Source of the DNA: Owenia fusiformis
Taxonomy: Eukaryota; Annelida; Polychaeta; Sabellida; Oweniidae
Direction: 5' to 3'
Assembly (NCBI GenBank): GCA_903813345.2
Contig: CAIIXF020000011.1
Coordinates: forward strand, 32,480,166 to 32,544,165
DNA: 64,000 nt
Both the position numbers and the translations under genes were made by a program. The notes under the pieces were generated by a model. That model searched no databases and had not been told where the DNA came from. It saw only the letters and a program-made list of their open reading frames with translations. Numbering within the stretch: the stretch's first letter is position 1; each line of letters starts with the position of its first letter. Of the stretch, positions 15,201 through 24,200 are shown piece after piece.

Positions 15201-18200
15201 CAATCCAAACAAAAGTCACACTCACAAATTGATTATGATTTAGTTTTGCATCTACATACAGTATAAACCTACTAAAAATGACCTAAGTCTAATAATAGTT
15301 TAATTTTTTTAAATAGGGGCTGATGTTAATTGAAAATTTGTTGATGTGCAAATTCAATGTACATTTCAGGACAGAATTAGTTACGGAAATGATTTCTAGA
15401 TAATTTGGTGTAGTCTTTAGATATTAAGGGGAACAGAGTGATACAATTTGGCATCTATTTGCACATGATGTCAATAGCCAAGCCGCTAAAGAGTTAGATA
15501 ATCTCTCTACGTTCATACCTGGCAGACTTGAACTCTTTATTTAGACTGTCATCGAGTATACTTGTCAATTATACAATTATACTCAAGACATGTTATTCAA
15601 AAATAACCAACCACAGGTTCAAATCCAGGGAAATGATCAAGATTAGTTAGAATTTAAAAGCATATGCAAATTCAAGAAAATTATGAAAACTGTAATATAC
15701 ATTGACAACTTCATTGCTATAATTTGATGTTATAGGTGGTCTCGACAGTTTATCACTCTGAACAATCCAACAGATGATCCTTTGGAGTTGTTCCCGACAA
15801 TCTCAAATACAAACAACTTCAAACTAGAGCGAGACAGTGAGCGCCCTCTATTAATACGTCCACACACTTCAATCCAGGTTCCATTGAATTTCATGCCATC
15901 TACCCTCGGCCAAGGAGACCATGCTGCAGAAATAACATTCTACTCCGAGAAGGTACATTTTAGTTATATTATAACTCGTAGCATATCAAATAATTTGACC
16001 GAGATAGTTTTTGATTATAATTAGATGCAATAATATAGTTTAGTTTAGTTGACAGTTAAATGTAGTTTAATAGAGGATATTCTATAGCTTTTGAGGGATA
16101 TGTTCATCCACACTACAAGTGAATACGTGTATATCTACCAGGAAGGAGATATAGGCCTTCATCACATTCTTATGTGGATATTAACCATATCCTGAGAAAG
16201 TTCTTTTTTATTATTTATTTGACCTAATCCAATGTATAACAACCACTTATATCTTGATTTTTTATTATTTTTTAGCTGAAAGAGGTATATTTTGATTTTT
16301 AATAAGGCATATTTGCACTGGGTTTTAAAAGGTTTGAAATGCTGGCTTTTTAACACACACTTGGCTTTTTATGGTTTGGGTCTGCGTGCCTACACTGATT
16401 TGCTTTGGCATTCAATGTGCAGATATACAAATATATGTATATAACAAATTGAGAAAAGCAAAGTGAAATACAGGAGTTGTTTAGCACCATGAATTTTTCC
16501 TCACCTTAAGATAATAGGTACATGTATATTGTATATCTTCTACTTATTTACATGTAGAGGGAAATGAGGATGAATAAGCATTTTTAATTAAATAACTGAG
16601 CACTATTATTGTGAGATTTTCATGCACACTTTAAATGGGGTTATGTAATATCATTGTTGGCTTCATGCCTCACCTATTTGTGTTTGCCTCACCTGTTTTG
16701 GGATCCTGGCTATGCCTGTGATTTGTGTGTTTTCCATCAAGTGGCTGATCAACAGGTCAAGGTCATGTGGAAGAGTCAAGGTCACCAAACAGTCATGAGT
16801 CAAATGTAGGCTGGTATAAGTTACTTTGTAGATGTCATATTTTAAAGGTCAAAAAACATGAATGGCAAAAATACATTCCTACTTGACTATATCACTCATT
16901 TATTGATCAAATACATAAATGCAATTTAACAGAGTGTAATTTATAACAGATCTCCTTTCTAACAAGAAATCATCGCTACAACTGGCCGTAACCAGATACA
17001 TTTTCCATGTCATTGTCTGACTATTTAACATTCACATATATACATAATAGATGATCCCTGGCAAATGTGAGATCTGGGGACGCTCACAAATAAAACCTGC
17101 TAGGGCTGAGCAATGAATATACACCCCATTTATAATCCTTATTGTGCCATAATGCAATGCAGTGGTCATCATCATTTGGAACTGGTTCATGATCACCCCA
17201 CGCAAAACATGTTGCACTTATCCAAGATCCAGTCCAGATGTAGTCATTTGCCACAGCTCTGTCATTGAGGCCAACATAATAGTATAGATCTAAAAAATAT
17301 GAAATCATATATGAGCACAGCTTGGTCATTGAGACAATAGGGCATCATATGAACAAAATAAAATTGTTAACAGAATTTGGACATTGAGGCCACGATGTCA
17401 CAATTAAGGTCTTTAATCGAATGCGTATTACTCCAAGTTGATTTAAGACCTTTGATCTGCTTATCTTATCAATTGTAACAAAGGCCTTAATTTCATGAAA
17501 TTGGGAAACTTTTTATATGCTGTATACTTTATATCTTACCTTGGCCAAAACTCAATACATGGTTCACCAATGCTGTTTGTTCACCTTCTGTCTCTATGGT
17601 AACAAGATGTGCCCCATACTCAAGGCATTCATACTCTGCCGATGTCCAATTTATATACCTTGTGTTGAAGCAATAAGCTGAGCCGCTGTAGAGTGTTGTA
17701 TTAAAACCTCCTTCACATTCTTAAAAACAAAATTCAAAGATTATGAGGCCTCAATTTGAGGAGCTTGAATAGTAAGTAGTTAGGGTTATTTTTGAAGACA
17801 AATGTCAAAACAGACATGCTCAAGAAATTTAGTGAAGGTAATGCTTAGTTTGAAATGAATTTTGATTCTGCAATTGAATTTCTGGAAAACTTGAACTCTA
17901 AACGCCTACTTTTGTTCTCTAACTATGTTATACATCATTATCATCCTTCTGTGCAAGTACTGGAGCGCTGAATTACTTCCTTTTCGATCAAGACTTGTAA
18001 TTGTTAGTCGAGTGAATGTTTTTACTGCCGAATTCCAATATGGCATTTTCTGCTCGGACATTTTCGTGAATCTCCGGAGGTTGTCCGAACCTAACTAATT
18101 CTCAAAATTCATTTTGTTCGTTGCGTATCTCGCTCCTAGCAAACCGCCATATTGGAAATAGGTCTAAAAAACATTCACTCGATGAACAATTTACAAGTCT

Positions 18201-21200
18201 TGATCGAAAAAGAAGTATTTCAGCGCTCTAATACTTACACGGATTGATGATACTGATGTAAGACACAGTTAGAGACCAAAAGTAAGCCGCTGATCGACTT
18301 AATTCGATTTCAAAGGTCACAATCATTCAGCTGTCCAAATGCTCCGTAGGAAAGCTATTATATCAAAATCCAAATAGCTCTCGCAGGAAGTAAGATGAGA
18401 ACACATCCGATCAATGTGTACTGTGTAAGAAATTAATATATCCTCATTTCATTGTCTTGAATATGTATTTCTCACCTCTTAACTTCATGGTGTAATGGTG
18501 ATGGTCTGGCCTGCTTGTTTTCGTACCTGTACCTAATCCAAACAAATCACATTTCCATGTTGTCTTTGTCACTTTTTCAACACTTGTCTGGACACAATTG
18601 GTTGTTTTTACACATTCTTCATTGCACTCCAACTGGGAATGTGTTACTGTGCTTCTTAAATGCCCAATCTCGGGTATCATGTTGTCGGCTATAAATTGCT
18701 CATTTTTTGTTTTGTAAAATAAGTCTGTAATACCAGTGGAATTCGAACTATCTGCTATAGAAATGTTTGTTGTCATGGAAATGAGGATGATGATTAAACA
18801 AAGTATTATTTTCCTCATATTTGAATCATTTAATTCCATATCATGATTCTGTTCTTTATAGACATGTATGTTATTCAGCTAATGAATTTTATTTTATGAA
18901 CAATTCTTTCATTTTGAAATTATATGCGTTGTCTACAATTCTACCATTTAGACAAAGTATTTCCATTTGATATCTACATGACCTAGACTGTCAGCTCTCA
19001 AATCAATTGTACTACTCAGTAAATGCAATTAAATCTGTTTACACATCTCTCGTTTCGTCATATGAAGTGCAAAAAGGAAAGTGAAATCGCACCAGGCATC
19101 AACTACAACAATATGAAAGTCATTATCACACTTAACTTAACTATGTTCTAATAAGTATATATTGAAACAATTTGATTATCAGTACATTTTATAGATTTTC
19201 TTCATTTTTTCTATTTGACAAACCTTGTAAAAGCTTGGACATGGAAGTGCTTTGTCCCATATAATGGGTCTTGAAATAAGGCATTCAAATCAACCCATCA
19301 GTGTCAGGATATTGGGATGAAAAATATTGGGATTTTAAAAGTACTTTTTTGTTACAATTAAAGGAATATTTGAAGAAAATCAATTAGGCAGAAATCTTGA
19401 AACATGGTCAGAGATAAACATTTTGAAAAGGTGCTCAATGATATTATAATGCCTTTCAAAATGCTTATCTCACCATGTTTCAACAATATTTGTGGCATTT
19501 ATTTTCATCGAATTGCCAATATTTTTTTCCCTATATCATGACATGTATAAATCTTTGAGAAAAAATATGATTTTTGTTTCTCTTCGACATTTACTGCTTG
19601 GTATTATCACATTTTTTGGTAGCGAGAATTAAAATTTTTTTGAGCCTAAAATATATTTTATCCTGAATAATTGTGGATTTGAAAGAATGATATATTGTGT
19701 CTTATCCACTGATTTTGTCTGCTGAGAAATTCTCTTCTTTTGTGACACATGGTTGATTGATCATAAAACCACAATCAAATGTGCTAAATGATTAAGAAAA
19801 AACTGCTTAACAGCTTAACATTAGACATGTATTTACAGCATAAGAGGTATTATCCAATTTTTTAATTTCATATTTTTTTAGAAAAGAAAGGCTGAAGAAC
19901 TATTGTTTCGACATAGTTTTTAAACACTAATAATCAATTCTATTGTTTTAGATGTTTTACTATTTCTAAAAAAAATATTGATTATGATATTGCAATGATT
20001 AATGCAGAAGGTTTATATTTTATTTGAAACTTGCATTAAGAGACCTGAGATCAAATTTTTCACTTGAGATTGATTTTCCCATTTTTTGTACAAACATTAT
20101 CCAAACAAGTGAATAGTAGAAATACTCATTATTATTAGTTGTTGTAGTCAGCAAAATCAATGTCATTGAGAGGTTTCTCTTTTTTCATAAATGTTTGATT
20201 TTTCCATAAAGTCTGATTCTCATCACAATCAAAAGCTAAGACAGTGGATGAAGTTGAGGTAAACTTACATCTTAATAAATTATGACATATTACACATGCT
20301 AGATATATGTCGATATAAAGTCTCATATAAGAAATACTGTATCATACCTTAGTATAGTTTTTATTTGGGACTATTAGCTTTTCCATTAATAGCTATCTAA
20401 ATAATGCTCACAAATAAAACCTCTTTTAAGAGAGCATGAAATATCAACCCATTTATAATCCTTATTGTGCCATAATGCAATGCAGTGGTCATCATCATTT
20501 GGAACTGGTTCATGATCACCCCACGCAAAATATGTTGCGCTTATCCAGGATCCAGTCCATATGTAGTCATTTGTCACAGCTCTGTCATTGAGGCCAATGT
20601 GGTAGGCTCCACCTAAACATATATATGAAATCATGAACTCAGCTCTGTCATTGAGGCCGATGTGGTAAGCTCCACCTAAACATATATATGAAATCATGAA
20701 CTCAGCTCTGTCATTGAGGCCAATGTGGTAGGATCCACCTAAACATATATATGGAATCATGAACTCAGCTCTGTCATTGAGGCCAATGTGGTAGGATCCA
20801 CCTAAAGATATATATGAAATCATGAACTCAGCTCTGTCATTGAGGCCAATGCAGTAGGCTCCACCTAAACATTTATATGAAATCATGAACTCAGCCCTGT
20901 CATTGAGGCCGATGTGGTAGGCTCCACCTAAACATATATATGGAATCATGAACACAGCCCTGTCATTGAGGCCGAGTTGGTAGGCTCCTCCTAAACATAT
21001 ATATGGAATCATGAACACAGCCCTGTCATTGAGGCCGATGTGGTAGGCTCCATCTAAACATATAAATAAAATCATGAAAACAGCCTGGTCATTGAGGCCA
21101 ATGCGGTAGGCTCCACCTAAACATGTATATGGAATTATGAACTCAGCTCTGTCATTGAGGCCAATGTGGTAGGCTCCACCTTAACATATATATGGAATCA

Positions 21201-24200
21201 TGAACACAGCCCTGTCATCGAGGCCAATGTGGTAGGCTCCACCTAAACATATATATGGAATCATGAACTCAGCTTTGTCATTGAGACCAATTGAATTTGG
21301 TAGTATAGATCTGAAGAAATGCATCAAAATCATTGAACATGGTGAGGCAATTGTATTCTCTGTGGCTTAATTTTTGCTTTGACTATTTAATCCTGGGTTC
21401 CCCATATTGGATCAAAGATTCTAATGTTAACTTTGTATCATTCATTGCAAAAGTTCTAAAATGATTCATGTCTCACCTTGGCCATAAGCCATTGCATAGT
21501 TTACCAAAGCTGTTTGTTCACTTTCGGTTTCTATGGTAACCAGATGGGCACCATATTCAAGGCATTTGCTTTGGGCATCTGTCCAGTTCAGGGATCCTTG
21601 GTTGAAACAATAAGCAGAGCCACTGTAGAGTGTGGTATTAAAACCTCCTTCGCATTCTGAAAAAACAAATAGAAATTAAGTCAAAATAAATAATGTAAAG
21701 GTGGTGAGAGAGATTAGGGAGTTTAAGCTCGAATATAAAATCGAAACGCCAACCTAAACGTATGACCAAATCGCCCATACAAATGCATCACTTAAATAAC
21801 TTTTGTTTACGTTTAGGTTGTGAAAAACAGTGCAAGCTTAAACTCCCTTATGATTAAATATACAGTTAAATGTTTATGTATACTTTCTTTGACAAAACTC
21901 ACCATTAAACATCATGCTGTAATGATGATTGCCTTGGCTGCTAGCTTTTATACCTGTGCCCAATCCAAACATATCACAATTCCATGACATGTCTGTTAGT
22001 TTTGCAACGTTTGTCTGGGCACATTTGCTTGTTCTTAAGCATTGTATGATGCACTCTAAAGGGGAAAATGTTACAGTGGTTTTTAAATGTCCTTCTTCGG
22101 GTACCATGTTGTCCGGTATGAATCGCACATCTTTTGCTTTGTAAAATAATTTGTCAATTTGACTAAAAGAATTCAGACTCTTCGTTTCAAGAATGTATGT
22201 TATTATGCAAATTGTGATGATTAAACAAAGTATTATTTTCCTCATATTTGAATCATTTAAATTATAATTCTGTTCTGTGCTAGCATACACTATACTTCGT
22301 GGACACCATGCACTAATAAACTCATAATTTGAATGATTCTTTCATTTCAAAACTATGCTCTTCGAATGTCCCATTTAGACTGAGTTAGACTCTCTCACTA
22401 TCAGAAGCAAAATAAAAACAAACAGTAAATCCTCTATTGGTAATTTGGTAGAGATTTGAGTCAGTTGATTTGAAGTTATTTCAAAGTTATGCAATCAAAT
22501 CTGTTTACACATCTTTTTATATCATAAAAGGTCCTAAAAGGAAAGCAGGTTACACAATCATCATATTTCAGAATCACCGTGGTAGCTAATAGGCCTATAC
22601 ATAAATAATATATAATTCATTATCACTAATGGGTATATATTTTAAAGTAAGATTCTCTCATAACCAATCTCGCAATTATTGATGCTCTATTAGCTTTTTC
22701 CAATTTTTTAAACAATAAGCAGTAATATCTTTGAATAAAAAAGGTTATACAATGGCCAGGATTGTACATGAACTTCATCGTTCCCAATTTTTTCTTTTTA
22801 TCCCACCACCACAAGTGGTATTGCTATAGTCTCCTACTATCAATTTACATGTGTATTTAGACACAATTTGATTTATTTATGACTGAAATAACTGAAAGTG
22901 TAATGATTATGAAATAAGATGTTCTTCTACTCAAACATGAATTTCATGTTTAAAGACTTTTGTTTATTTTTTGCAGCTTGGAGAGTGGAAATTCTATGCC
23001 TCTGGGACAGGATTGCTTCCTCGTGTACAGGACCCTGTTAGTATAAACTCCCCTGCTGGGTCTAATGCAACTTTGATCATACCATTCCGTAACCCTCTGG
23101 ACCATTCTGTGCTCGTTGATGTTATATTAACAGGTATAGATTACGAACATATTTAATGTTGTGATGATTTCAATATTTTTTCATTATTTTTGTTATATTT
23201 TCTGTGAATATTATAATAAATAGTAAAAATTCATGTCATTAGGACCTCCCTTCCCTATCTACTTTACCAGTGTTGTGTTGTGTTGGTGAAGTACAAAGGG
23301 GGGGGGGGGAGGGTTGTACACAATCTTGAAGCAAAACTATCAAGTCATGTTCTATCTGTGACATACATTTCCATTTATATTTCGTTTACTGCATGCAATT
23401 TTCAACAAATATTCACTGTTTTTTTCTAGACAAACAACAGCAGTGGGAGAAAGTTTTCAAGAATGGATTACCACACGACTCACCATTCTGTCTGCTACTC
23501 AAGCACAGTAATGGCATCCGCCTAGGCCCCAAATCCACCTTAGATATCCCTGTATCATTTGCCCCTGAGGAGATGAGTATGTTTGAAGCACTCTGTGTTG
23601 TTGCTGTGAGGAAGGAAGATGGAGGCAGTTGGCATTATACACCAGTGGATGATAGGGGGTATGTTGAAATTAATAGTCATATATAAAAGTGAGAAGGGCA
23701 TAGTGTAGGATAATTTGAATCTAATGTTTATACAGTAACATTACTGAGGGTCATGACACAGTGTAGGGTATATTGAAATTAATGTTCATATATCGGTAAA
23801 GAAGTTTGGCTTTGCTTGTTAGTAAGGGGGTGGCATGAATTAAATGTTCCTTTTTTATGTCAACACCACAAGTGTTGACATATTGTGACAGTCTCCAACT
23901 AACCTATTTGTGGTGGCGGTTGGTGGTTGGTGTTTTGCATTTGGCAATTGGTGTTTTGCATCTGTAACAAATAGCAAGTGGTGACATTTTGCAGGTTATT
24001 GCCTAGTTTCAAATGTGGTTACATTGTATATTTCAGAAATCGTCTGCCAAGGAGTCGTAGCGGAGGTTTACATGAGATCCGCTGGTTGTACCCAATAAAT
24101 GGTATTCCAGAGGTTGAGGCTGTTAAAGACAATCAGGGTGCCATCATAGAATGCCAGGCCAGAGAACGTGTTGAGGAAAGACTAGAGGTAGTTCACTTTG

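Noticed and set aside
20578-21300. CRISPR-like array
   Set aside because: Units are contiguous 63-mers without unique spacers, in an animal gene; it is a tandem duplication.
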